A DNA stretch of 7,457 nucleotides from Candidatus Brocadiaceae bacterium (GTDB taxonomy: Bacteria; Planctomycetota; Brocadiia; Brocadiales; Brocadiaceae): assembly GCA_024653795.1 (NCBI GenBank), contig JANLHY010000455.1:1-7457 (forward strand). Reading direction: 5' to 3'. The notes under the pieces were generated by a model that ran no database searches, was not told the DNA's origin, and saw only the letters and a list, made by a program, of their open reading frames with translations. Position numbers and translations under genes: made by a program. Positions 1 through 5,709 of the stretch are shown here, one piece after another. Each line of letters begins with the position of its first letter. The stretch's first letter is position 1.

Positions 1-2
1 TA

Positions 3-155
3 ATCAAAATTCCAGTAGGAATTTCATTAAAAGAAGCCGAAAAAGAGATCATTCAAAAAACACTCCAGATGACCCATGGAAGCAAAAAAGAGGCTGCCAA
101 GATACTGGGTATATCGCATAGAAAGATTGAATATAAAGTAAAAGAGTGGCAGTAG
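3..155 (+). CDS. C-terminal end of an NtrC-family sigma-54-dependent regulator (Fis-type HTH), 5' end outside the window
   Basis: The last 50 codons of a gene that begins before the window. The peptide has the pattern of the Fis-type helix-turn-helix (HTH_8) that ends NtrC-family activators: an acidic helix (EAEKEIIQKTL), a turn with HGSKKEAAKILGIS, then the recognition helix HRKIEYKVKEW just before the stop. The family motif is roughly 'TL..t.GNk..AA..LGIs..tL..K'. The usual Asn is Ser here, and Gly, Ala-Ala and Leu-Gly-Ile-Ser are kept. Proteins of this family normally carry a receiver or sensor domain and an AAA+ ATPase that remodels sigma-54 RNA polymerase. Those parts lie outside the window, so the full architecture and signal are unknown. 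A small terminator follows at once, so the gene ends its own transcript. The genes just downstream are possible targets. Confidence 0.8.
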   Translation: MKIPVGISLKEAEKEIIQKTLQMTHGSKKEAAKILGISHRKIEYKVKEWQ

Positions 156-156
156 C

Positions 157-181
157 GGCGAAATTTTTTCTCGCCTTTTTA
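157..181 (+). terminator. Small rho-independent terminator after the NtrC-family gene
   Basis: A 5-bp GC-rich stem GGCGA (157-161) pairs with TCGCC (171-175). It is followed directly by TTTTT and begins two bases after the stop codon. The stem is short, so termination may be incomplete. Confidence 0.55.
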
Positions 182-360
182 TCCAGCACACCCCAATTCA
201 CGCAAATTTTTCGTTAAGCAGTCTTTTCCCAGTTGTCCGTCTTTTCCGTCTCATTCCTTCAAACAAAAATATAATTACCTTTAAAGGTTGTACAAATCAA
301 TATTTATAACAAATATGATAGTGGCCGATTGCTTACTGGTATGCCAGTTGTTGATTACGA

Positions 361-384
361 TAAGCACTTAAGCACTTAAGCAAT
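361..384 (+). repeat. Three tandem copies of an 8-bp unit (TAAGCACT)
   Basis: TAAGCACT occurs at 361-368 and 369-376, then TAAGCAAT at 377-384 (7 of 8 bases, approximately). The last copy is also the right arm of an inverted repeat with ATTGCTTA at 328-335. It lies about 120 bp upstream of the protoglobin start. Confidence 0.75.
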
Positions 385-401
385 TTCTGAAGAATGAGGA
401 T

Positions 402-417
402 TGGTATAAGTGTTGGT
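402..417 (+). promoter_or_regulatory. Imperfect sigma-54 (-24/-12) promoter-like site
   Basis: TGGTATAAGTGTTGGT resembles the TGGYAYR-N4-TTGCW consensus with correct spacing between the GG and the TTG. The normally near-invariant C of the -12 GC is G here, which weakens the call considerably. The context is suggestive: an NtrC-type gene ends 250 bp upstream and dyads lie at 328-384. A sigma-70-like alternative lies just downstream. Confidence 0.25.
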
Positions 418-427
418 AATTTGTTTT

Positions 428-455
428 TTGACGATTGAGTATTGCATTGTTTTAT
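428..455 (+). promoter_or_regulatory. Weak sigma-70-like promoter
   Basis: TTGACG (428-433, 5/6 to the -35 consensus) is followed after 16 bp by TTTTAT (450-455, 4/6 to TATAAT). It would start transcription about 40 bp before the protoglobin ribosome binding site. Chance occurrence in AT-rich DNA is possible. Confidence 0.3.
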
Positions 456-488
456 CCAATGGTAATAAATAAAAATTTTAAACTTTTT

Positions 489-496
489 AGGAGGGG
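489..496 (+). promoter_or_regulatory. Strong ribosome binding site that decides the protoglobin start
   Basis: AGGAGGGG is a near-perfect Shine-Dalgarno sequence. It leaves 8 bases to the ATG at 505 but only 2 to the in-frame TTG at 499, so the ATG is preferred. Confidence 0.8.
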
Positions 497-504
497 TTTT
501 GGAA

Positions 505-1161
505 ATGAGTTCAGTTATGGCAAATGCTTACATGAAGATGTTTCCCATGGAAGGAGAGAAAAAGGTTTCAGCCGGCAAACATAATCCTGTCTTGGATATT
601 CCTGAGTTTAATAAGGCGTGGAATCTTCATAGAGAGACTAGTTTAGACATTATGAAGCGTTTTGAGTACATGTCTCAATGTCTGAACTTTACCGATAAGG
701 ATACAGAGGCCATCAGGGAATCTAAAGGGATTTTGGCGGCAAACCTTGAGGCGATCCTCGACCACATCTATTGGGATAAACTCATAAATGATCCCTGGTT
801 GTCTAAGTGGTTCAGGGACGATACAGGCAAAATTGCAAAAGAATATGTCACCATTCGTAGGGCTAGGCAGCGCAGATTTTTGGTAAAAATCCTGGAGTGC
901 AAGTGGGATGAAGAGTTCTGGAATTTTGTTCGTTGGGTTGGGGCGGTACATGTCCCCACGTTTGGTTCTCAAGACCTCTATATACCAATGAGGCTGAATC
1001 TTGCGCTTTGGGGATACATTCACCAGTATTTGTTTAACTTCTTTGCTGACGAACTGAAGAATGACCCTGAAAAGTTGCGCAGGATTACAACTGCATGGAC
1101 GAAGCTCTTTTGGCTGATTATTGATGTATATCATATCGATTATTTCGCATCGTGGATGTAA
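505..1161 (+). CDS. Single-domain protoglobin (globin-sensor-type haem protein)
   Basis: A 218-residue protein that looks like a stand-alone protoglobin / globin-coupled-sensor domain without an attached signalling output. Visible landmarks are an N-terminal extension (about 1-45), then the helix region with LNFTDKDTEAI (60-70), the helix LEAILDHIYWDKLINDPWL typical of protoglobins, and WVGAVHV, whose His149 matches the conserved 'IGxxH' proximal haem ligand. A long Trp-rich C-terminal helix follows. The length fits protoglobins (about 190-220 residues). The family binds O2, CO and NO at haem, so a role in gas binding, sensing or detoxification is likely but not readable from sequence alone. 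No signal peptide or membrane segment is seen, so it is probably cytoplasmic. The ferredoxin gene follows after 19 bases, suggesting one transcript and possibly electron delivery to the haem. Confidence 0.8.
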   Translation: MSSVMANAYMKMFPMEGEKKVSAGKHNPVLDIPEFNKAWNLHRETSLDIMKRFEYMSQCLNFTDKDTEAIRESKGILAANLEAILDHIYWDKLINDPWLSKWFRDDTGKIAKEYVTIRRARQRRFLVKILECKWDEEFWNFVRWVGAVHVPTFGSQDLYIPMRLNLALWGYIHQYLFNFFADELKNDPEKLRRITTAWTKLFWLIIDVYHIDYFASWM

Positions 1162-1180
1162 TACATGTGTTTAAAAGGAA

Positions 1181-1384
1181 ATGGTTGGCAGGATGGTAAA
1201 AGAACTCTGGTTTGAGGGCAATTGTATCAGGTGCTCGATGTGTATTGAGGAGGCGCACGGTGTCTTTGATTTTACGGCCGAGGCTGGCCCTAAGGTCAAG
1301 GATGGCGCCGATGTCGCTTTGTATGCCGAGGGTATAAAGCGTGCTGTTTCTATGTGTCCAACACAGTATATAAAATACCGATAA
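1181..1384 (+). CDS. Small single-cluster [4Fe-4S] ferredoxin
   Basis: A 67-residue ferredoxin. CxxCxxC (Cys15, Cys18, Cys21) and a distant CP (Cys59-Pro60) supply four ligands for one [4Fe-4S] cluster. This is the layout of monocluster ferredoxins such as those of Desulfovibrio or Thermotoga. The second-cluster motif is absent and the intervening segment (22-58) is compact. It should carry single electrons at low potential in the cytoplasm. The start is uncertain. The ATG at 1181 has AAAAGGA only one base upstream, while the in-frame ATG at 1193 would leave 13 bases to the same purine run and give 63 residues with all cysteines kept. It follows the protoglobin gene by 19 bases and is probably co-transcribed with it, so the globin is a candidate redox partner. 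Confidence 0.88.
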   Translation: MVGRMVKELWFEGNCIRCSMCIEEAHGVFDFTAEAGPKVKDGADVALYAEGIKRAVSMCPTQYIKYR

Positions 1385-1431
1385 TGGGTATTTAATTAAT
1401 TTTTAGTTTGTCCATTAAATGACTTCGATAT

Positions 1432-1800
1432 ATGGCAAAGCCAAGTTTGTTATTGGTAGATGACGATAAAAATACACTCGATGGGTTGGTAAGGATTTTA
1501 CAGTGTGAAGGATACCCTGTTTCTGGCGTCTTATCCGGATACGATGCATTAAAGCTACTATTTAAAAAAAAATTTGATGTCATGATAACAGATTTGAATA
1601 TGCCGGGAATGGATGGGTTAACTTTGATTCATGAAGTAAGAAAAGGGAAAGAACCTATAGCGATTGTAATTGTTACGGCTAACAGTTCTGTTAAAACAAG
1701 TGTGAATGGTGAGGGAAATTGGGAGTGTGATTACTTTTTGAAAAAACCGGTAAATATCAGAGAGTTAAAAGCAATTTTGGAAAAGTTATGTATTTGTTAG
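1432..1800 (+). CDS. Receiver-only response regulator (CheY-like)
   Basis: A 122-residue protein made only of a receiver domain. The acidic pocket is Asp10-Asp11-Asp12 (VDDDK), the phospho-acceptor is Asp54 (ITDLNMPGMDG), the switch residue is Thr82 (VIVTA), and Lys105-Pro106 (FLKKP) completes the active site, so it should be phosphorylatable. There is no output domain. Such proteins act by binding a partner or by passing phosphate in a relay. No histidine kinase is in the window. It lies 47 bases after the ferredoxin with no terminator between, and the strong terminator at 1832 follows, so it is probably the last gene of the protoglobin-ferredoxin unit. No clear Shine-Dalgarno sequence precedes the ATG, so translation may be weak or coupled. 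Confidence 0.9.
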   Translation: MAKPSLLLVDDDKNTLDGLVRILQCEGYPVSGVLSGYDALKLLFKKKFDVMITDLNMPGMDGLTLIHEVRKGKEPIAIVIVTANSSVKTSVNGEGNWECDYFLKKPVNIRELKAILEKLCIC

Positions 1801-1831
1801 TTACATGACTTTTTGGTAGCTTGAATCAAAT

Positions 1832-1875
1832 AAGCGGCAACGTGTGAACAGAAATTTGCACGTTGCCGCTTTTTT
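1832..1875 (+). terminator. Strong rho-independent terminator
   Basis: A 13-bp perfect stem has its left arm at 1832-1844 (core GCGGCAACGTG) and its right arm at 1859-1871 (CACGTTGCCGC), with a 14-base loop and a T-run to 1875. It closes the response-regulator transcript and separates it from the endonuclease III remnant. Confidence 0.9.
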
Positions 1876-1890
1876 ATTGAGGGTTTACAA

Positions 1891-2112
1891 TTGTTTGGTA
1901 TTGATAACGTACTAAAAATTATTGGCCACGAAAACAAAAAGTTTGTCGAACCTATCGTTACAACTATTTCGCGGAAACGAACCCCATTTCATGTCCTGAT
2001 CTCGTGTCTCTTGAGCCTGAGAACCAAAGATCAAACCACCAGCGAGGCTTCTCGCAGGCTCTTTGCTGTGGCGGACAATCCAGAAGACATGGTAAGGATT
2101 CCTGCAAAAAGG
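1891..2112 (+). pseudogene. nth: Truncated endonuclease III (N-terminal fragment only)
   Basis: The reading frame from the TTG at 1891 (GAGGG at 1879-1883, 7 bases upstream) gives about 74 residues that match the start of endonuclease III, the DNA glycosylase/AP lyase for oxidised pyrimidines. The clearest stretch is PFHVLISCLLSLRTKDQTT, equivalent to the Nth helix 'PFELLIAVLLSAQATD', followed by SRRLFAVADNPEDM. The match stops at about residue 74 (IPAKR). The frame then runs into unrelated residues and a stop at 2167-2169. Missing are the helix-hairpin-helix, the catalytic Lys and Asp, and the four-Cys iron-sulfur loop of a normal protein of about 210 residues, so it cannot be active. The break coincides with a transposase-element end at 2118. 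A functional copy may exist elsewhere in the genome. Confidence 0.85.
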
Positions 2113-2117
2113 TTCCC

Positions 2118-2143
2118 AATTCCGGGGACACCATACTTAATTA
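2118..2143. mobile_element. End-like sequence of a REP-associated (IS200/Y1-type) transposase element
   Basis: The 26-bp stretch begins AATTCCGGGGACACC and ends ATACTTAATTA. From memory, this GGGGACAC-ATACTTAATT motif recurs beside REP-associated tyrosine transposase genes in many bacterial genomes. It begins within a few bases of where the nth match ends and 18 bases before a transposase-like C-terminal fragment. Read together, these look like a decayed or internally deleted insertion. The family assignment rests on recall, not a search. Confidence 0.5.
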
Positions 2144-2161
2144 TTGACTCAGTGTTGAAAA

Positions 2162-2260
2162 ATGGTTAAGATTCCGTTGCTTGAGATGTTTGGGAATTGG
2201 AGTGATTTTCTTTCCAAAGGTATCTCGCATGAGGAAGCTGAATTGAAGATAAAAAATCAA
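2162..2260 (+). pseudogene. Remnant of the C-terminal end of a REP-associated transposase
   Basis: The frame starting at 2162 reads MVKIPLLEMFGNWSDFLSKG followed by ISHEEAEL. The pattern 'pLLEm.gnWsdFLs.gis.eEaE' is like the tail of Y1-family REP-associated transposases, which usually end soon after a similar Trp-x-x-Phe-Leu segment and a 'GRPLG' motif. That last motif is not seen here. The catalytic HUH and Tyr region is entirely absent, and a stop sits at 2156-2158. A small frameshift would link it to the upstream VLKNG peptide. It is a non-functional relic, and the 3' boundary is approximate because the frame drifts into the ribosome binding site of the next gene. Confidence 0.5.
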
Positions 2261-2265
2261 AAATT

Positions 2266-2270
2266 GAGGA
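2266..2270 (+). promoter_or_regulatory. Ribosome binding site of the second response regulator
   Basis: GAGGA lies 6 bases before the ATG at 2277. It lies just past the transposase remnant, so the gene keeps its own translation signal. Confidence 0.65.
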
Positions 2271-2276
2271 TATATC

Positions 2277-2642
2277 ATGAGAAAAAAAATACTTATTGTA
2301 GAGGATGAAGAAGAGTTTTTCTTCTTTTACGAAACAATGCTGGAGGATAGAGATTATATCATTCTGCATGCAACTGACGGAGTGCAGGCTTTTGAGCTGC
2401 TAAAAAAAGAAAAACCGGATATCGTTATCCTGGATTTATTACTCGATCAAATGTCGGGTGATGAATTCTTCAGGCAGTTGAGATCAAACCCTACGTATAC
2501 TAACATCCCTGTCATTATTGCAAGCAATTTTTCACCACGGTCATATAAGACAATATTCGAGATAGACCCAAATCTGATTTTCCTTGAAAAACCTTTTACC
2601 CAGGAAAGATTACTTGCTGAAATCAAAGCCAAGTTGAGGTAA
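2277..2642 (+). CDS. Receiver-only response regulator (second copy type)
   Basis: A 121-residue stand-alone receiver domain. Glu9-Asp10-Glu11 form the acidic pocket (VEDEEE), Asp53 is the phospho-acceptor (VILDLLL), Ser83 is the switch hydroxyl (IIASN), and Lys105-Pro106 (LEKPF) is the conserved lysine. All active-site positions are filled. An unusual FFFFY run follows the acidic pocket in helix 1. It differs clearly from the receiver at 1432-1800, so the two are not a recent duplication. There is no output domain or kinase nearby, and the phosphate donor and partner are unknown. Promoter elements were not resolved; the upstream DNA is the nth/transposase scar. It converges on the minus-strand fusion gene with only 32 bases between the stops. 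Confidence 0.9.
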   Translation: MRKKILIVEDEEEFFFFYETMLEDRDYIILHATDGVQAFELLKKEKPDIVILDLLLDQMSGDEFFRQLRSNPTYTNIPVIIASNFSPRSYKTIFEIDPNLIFLEKPFTQERLLAEIKAKLR

Positions 2643-2652
2643 TGCGTGATTT

Positions 2653-2690
2653 ATTTCCAATCATAAATATTTTTTTAATCCCTTGGAAAT
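2653..2690. repeat. Inverted repeat between convergent genes
   Basis: ATTTCCAA (2653-2660) and TTGGAAAT (2683-2690) form an 8-bp stem across a 22-base T-rich loop. The right arm lies inside the last codons of the minus-strand gene. It might slow both converging polymerases, but it lacks the GC-rich stem and T-tract of a typical terminator. Confidence 0.35.
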
Positions 2691-5425
2691 AGACTTATCA
2701 CCCGTTCTTTTCCATAAAATTTCACTTTAACACTTTCACAGTCAAAAAACTTAATATCTTCAATTTCTTCCGCCCTTATTCCCCCTAATTTACTTTGAAT
2801 GATATCTTTAATGTGATTTTCCACTTCCCCTAATCTTACCTTTTCATTCGGCGCTAAATTTTGAGAGAGAATAATTTCTTCAAGAATTAATCTATCAAAA
2901 TCTCTCCCTTTTTTTGCCATTTTTACAAATTCTAACTCTCTTTCGCCCAACTGTAACGGTAACCGTTTTAAGATATTTTTGACTTCATCAATTACAGTTT
3001 CAACTGTGCTAATAAATTGAAGTTCTCCAAAAATATCCTTAATTGTAGCCTTTAAATAATCATAGTGTGTACAGGCCAGACAGATATGTGATATTCTATT
3101 GCATTTAATAAATTCTTCCAGATTTGCCTGAATTATTTCCCTTGCAATTCTATAAAACGCTACTTGCATTTTTTCCGTGTCAAAACTCTTTTTATACAAC
3201 ATTTCAGATAATACGGCCAACAAAGGGGTCGACTTAACAAAAACGCTATATCCGGCTTCTCTTATATGTTTTTCATAGATACCACTTTTTATTGTTCCCA
3301 CGGTCCCAATAACGCCTATCTTTGCTTCCATAGGCAATTTTTTAATTTTTGCTATGGTGTTTTGTACAGGGCCTATAAATTGTATGTGCGGAAACCTCTT
3401 TCTTAACCTTCGATGGTCGACTAAAGTGTCCACAGTATTACAGGCAAAACAGACGATGATGTCTCTGGAAACTATCCCTAGCTTCATTAGTAAGCATTTC
3501 ATTAGATGCGGTATTTTGTCAAACACTTTGTTGAAAAATACATTTGATTCTTTTATGTTTCTACAACGTTCATTTATTTCATAAATAGCCTGTAATGCTA
3601 TTTTGTTTATTTCATCCTGCGTTTTTTGACCAAATGGAAAATTTGCTTTGTCCGTAAGGAGCAAAAGTTTTATATTACCTTCGGAAAGCATTTTGTTTAA
3701 TTTCTCTGCTACAATGATGCCACCTAGACCTGAATCAAAAATTCCAATAATTATAGGTTTTTTTGCGGCTTTTTTTACCCTTTGCAAATATTTCGCTTCT
3801 GTTGTACTGACAATTCTTCTTATAGCTACCACATCTCCAGCTAAAGACATGTCCATACCATGCTTTTCCACTTGATTCTTAATAACGTTGTTTTTTAGTA
3901 CATTCTCTATCCGCGCAATAATATCTTCAAAAACATAATTCTTTTCCCATTTATCATTTTGGGCATTTTGAATTTTTTCCAAATATGAAGCAATGATCCC
4001 GCCAGATTTCACAATGGAATCACTTCCAACAATTTTTCTATTTTCCCTTAGAATGTGATAACCTTCCTGAGTAATGCCTCCATTAACAGCTGAAACAACG
4101 TAATTAGCTTGAATATTGAAAGCATTGTAAACAGTAATTTGGTTTTCTCTAGCTGCAAGAAAAAGGATATCAGCCTTTTCTTCTAACAATTGGCAAGGAT
4201 CTTCATATATTTTTGCCTCTTCAAACATATAAATACTGCCGCGTTTTTCTTTATATTCAACTAATGCCGGTATGTTTAATCCCTGAATATTGTAAATAGC
4301 TACTATCTTCTTTTGCTTCTGGTCATACTCACTTACTGCCACAACTTTTGCACCCATTAAAGAGAAGTACCTGGCAGCATTGAGACCCACTTTTCCAAAA
4401 CCTTGAATAACAATAGTTTTTCCCTCCAAATAATTTTTGCGCTCCCGCCCAATCCTTACCTTTAAATAATCTTTAGGATTTTCGTTATACCACACTAAAA
4501 AATTAGTGATTTCTACTGCCGCAAATGCCGTAGCTTCTGTCCTGCCTTCCAAACCGCTATACGTTTTAGATGTAACCGCCCCTAATTCGGGAACGCTTTG
4601 TTTTCCATCCCCATATTCTCTTGTGTCCTTTGAGAATTCATCCGCTACCTTTAAATACGGCATTCCCGATGTCCATATAATTTCAGAATCCCTTATGTTT
4701 TTTAATCTTTCTAAAAGAGCTTTTTCCTTAATTTCTTCCGTTTCTGCCAGGGCCCTAAAATGCCCGTCTGCCATTGAATCCATCATCGTTTCGTCAGTTC
4801 CTAAATCTGGTCCAGGAGAATATGCGTTATGTCCCATAATGCCTTCCTTGGTAAGTAAATAGCCTATTTCTCTAAATAACCTCTGTTTTTCAACATTTGT
4901 CAATTCAATAGGCTGCAGAAACATTTCTCCATCGATATTTTTCAATTCTCCTAAAAAAACTCCACACATACCACCCCCTAATGGCAAAGAATAAAGGGAT
5001 AGCTTTAATGTTGTTACAATAGAGAGGGCTTCAATCTCTTCTGTCACCCATTTACAGCAAGACTTCCAGGTTTCTTCGACAGAAGCCCTTTGATCTCTGA
5101 AACTATCAAAGGTTTTAAAGAAATCTTTCCCTAAGACTTGTGGGGTAATGAGCATTACACCCCCTTTAGGGGGACCAAGGGCGGTATTATGGAATACAAC
5201 AGATGAATACAGGACTATTTTTTGGCCAGTATCTTTATAAAATTCTAAATGTCTTTCCCAAACGCTTTGTGGTTGTTTAAGCAGAGTGAATAGTTTATTA
5301 CAATTTTTATAAAAGACAGGATCTTTTTCCCTAATTATATCTATAGCTTCATCAAGCCGATTATGAATACTCTTCAATAACGTGTTCGTAATTTCTCGTT
5401 TTTTTAACCGAAAAGAAGAATACAT
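2675..5425 (-). CDS. Fusion: Glu/Leu/Phe/Val dehydrogenase-like module + glutamate racemase + unknown tail
   Basis: A 916-residue protein from the ATG at 5425. An in-frame TTG at 5455 would add ten residues, but AGGGG at 5433-5437 fits the ATG with 7-base spacing. Residues about 60-540 follow the glutamate dehydrogenase fold: GPPKGG (Lys87), TTLK (Lys141), PGPDLGT (Asp207), GLEGRTEAT (291-299), the nucleotide-binding GFGKVG (342-347) and the SGGIIASYLE segment (474-483). The lysine expected in GGGKGG is Met153, so normal amino-acid oxidation is doubtful. Residues about 556-815 are a MurI-type Asp/Glu racemase with FDSGLGG (Asp564), ACNT (Cys662), and CTHY (Cys785, His787), so the racemase set is complete. 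MurI makes D-glutamate for peptidoglycan. Residues about 822-916 match nothing I recognise. No signal peptide or membrane helix is seen. It appears to be transcribed alone. Domain assignments are firm; the joint function is inference. Confidence 0.88.
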   Translation of the reverse strand: MYSSFRLKKREITNTLLKSIHNRLDEAIDIIREKDPVFYKNCNKLFTLLKQPQSVWERHLEFYKDTGQKIVLYSSVVFHNTALGPPKGGVMLITPQVLGKDFFKTFDSFRDQRASVEETWKSCCKWVTEEIEALSIVTTLKLSLYSLPLGGGMCGVFLGELKNIDGEMFLQPIELTNVEKQRLFREIGYLLTKEGIMGHNAYSPGPDLGTDETMMDSMADGHFRALAETEEIKEKALLERLKNIRDSEIIWTSGMPYLKVADEFSKDTREYGDGKQSVPELGAVTSKTYSGLEGRTEATAFAAVEITNFLVWYNENPKDYLKVRIGRERKNYLEGKTIVIQGFGKVGLNAARYFSLMGAKVVAVSEYDQKQKKIVAIYNIQGLNIPALVEYKEKRGSIYMFEEAKIYEDPCQLLEEKADILFLAARENQITVYNAFNIQANYVVSAVNGGITQEGYHILRENRKIVGSDSIVKSGGIIASYLEKIQNAQNDKWEKNYVFEDIIARIENVLKNNVIKNQVEKHGMDMSLAGDVVAIRRIVSTTEAKYLQRVKKAAKKPIIIGIFDSGLGGIIVAEKLNKMLSEGNIKLLLLTDKANFPFGQKTQDEINKIALQAIYEINERCRNIKESNVFFNKVFDKIPHLMKCLLMKLGIVSRDIIVCFACNTVDTLVDHRRLRKRFPHIQFIGPVQNTIAKIKKLPMEAKIGVIGTVGTIKSGIYEKHIREAGYSVFVKSTPLLAVLSEMLYKKSFDTEKMQVAFYRIAREIIQANLEEFIKCNRISHICLACTHYDYLKATIKDIFGELQFISTVETVIDEVKNILKRLPLQLGERELEFVKMAKKGRDFDRLILEEIILSQNLAPNEKVRLGEVENHIKDIIQSKLGGIRAEEIEDIKFFDCESVKVKFYGKERVISLFPRD

Positions 5426-5432
5426 TGAAATA

Positions 5433-5437
5433 CCCCT
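5433..5437 (-). promoter_or_regulatory. Ribosome binding site deciding the fusion-protein start
   Basis: On the minus strand this reads AGGGG, 7 bases before the ATG at 5425. The earlier TTG at 5455 has no comparable site. Confidence 0.6.
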
Positions 5438-5471
5438 AGCGCAGCAAAGCCACAACCAAAAAGAGTTTAAC

Positions 5472-5498
5472 CACGAAGAACACGAAGGGCACGAAGAA
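5472..5498. repeat. Three tandem copies of a 9-bp unit (CACGAAGAA)
   Basis: CACGAAGAA (5472-5480), CACGAAGGG (5481-5489) and CACGAAGAA (5490-5498). The unit length of nine keeps a reading frame open (His-Glu-Glu / His-Glu-Gly), which makes a spurious ORF on the + strand. Cacgaag-type repeats are common between genes in several environmental phyla. This one lies 47 bp upstream of the fusion-gene start, in its 5' leader or promoter. Confidence 0.85.
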
Positions 5499-5617
5499 AA
5501 ACTTACAAAAAAAAGAAGTATTTACAGAGTAATACTATATCTTCATAATCTATTGTTAGAAATTTTGTAACAGTTTGGTTTTTTGAAAAATTCCAGTAAT
5601 AATGTAGTTATTATGCA
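5499..5617. other. AT-rich spacer, no gene seen
   Basis: Probably holds the promoter of the minus-strand fusion gene, but no convincing -35/-10 pair was found. The one structure seen is a weak A/T hairpin, TAATAA (5597-5602) with TTATTA (5608-5613). Confidence 0.4.
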
Positions 5618-5649
5618 ATGTAGCGGCAATTCATGAATTGCCGCTACAT
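5618..5649. repeat. Perfect 32-bp palindrome (REP/MITE-like)
   Basis: The left half ATGTAGCGGCAATTCA meets its exact reverse complement TGAATTGCCGCTACAT with no spacer. Related palindromes (GTAG-GGC-AATTCATGAATT type) are, as I recall, widespread intergenic repeats in several phyla. There is no T-run, so it is not a standard terminator. It lies directly before the HigA relic. Confidence 0.85.
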
Positions 5650-5709
5650 ATTGTCACAGAGGCATTTTCAACTATTGATGTTTTCAAAAAACTAAACTGT
5701 TACCATATT

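Larger units (their letters stand above)
182..504 (+). promoter_or_regulatory. Leader/intergenic region upstream of the protoglobin gene, rich in dyads
   Basis: About 320 bases without a supported gene. It holds a 12-bp perfect palindrome ACCTTTAAAGGT (277-288), a near-palindrome ACTGGTATGCCAGT (335-348), an 8-bp inverted repeat ATTGCTTA (328-335) / TAAGCAAT (377-384), and a tandem 8-mer (361-384). It also holds the promoter-like sites listed separately. This density of symmetric elements is typical of a control region that binds dimeric regulators. Which protein binds is not readable from the sequence. Confidence 0.45.

Noticed and set aside
499..504. TTG start for the protoglobin two codons upstream
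   Set aside because: Only 2 bases separate it from the Shine-Dalgarno sequence. The ATG at 505 has correct spacing.
643..1134. 163-codon open frame on the minus strand inside the protoglobin gene
   Set aside because: It is antisense to a gene with clear family motifs and a strong ribosome binding site, and its product resembles nothing known.
2653..2690. Bidirectional terminator between the convergent genes
   Set aside because: The stem is AT-rich with a 22-base loop and its right arm is inside a coding region, so it is listed only as an inverted repeat.
3354..4862. Several + strand open frames of 75-118 codons opposite the fusion gene
   Set aside because: All are shadows of a 916-residue protein with conserved motifs across both domains.
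5472..5498. Possible CRISPR array from short repeats
   Set aside because: Units are 9 bp with no spacers. The 8- and 10-bp triplets fail for the same reason.
5382..5570. 62-codon + strand frame with a His-Glu-Glu-His-Glu-Gly repeat peptide
   Set aside because: The peptide is just the translation of the 9-bp tandem repeat, and it overlaps the start of the fusion gene.
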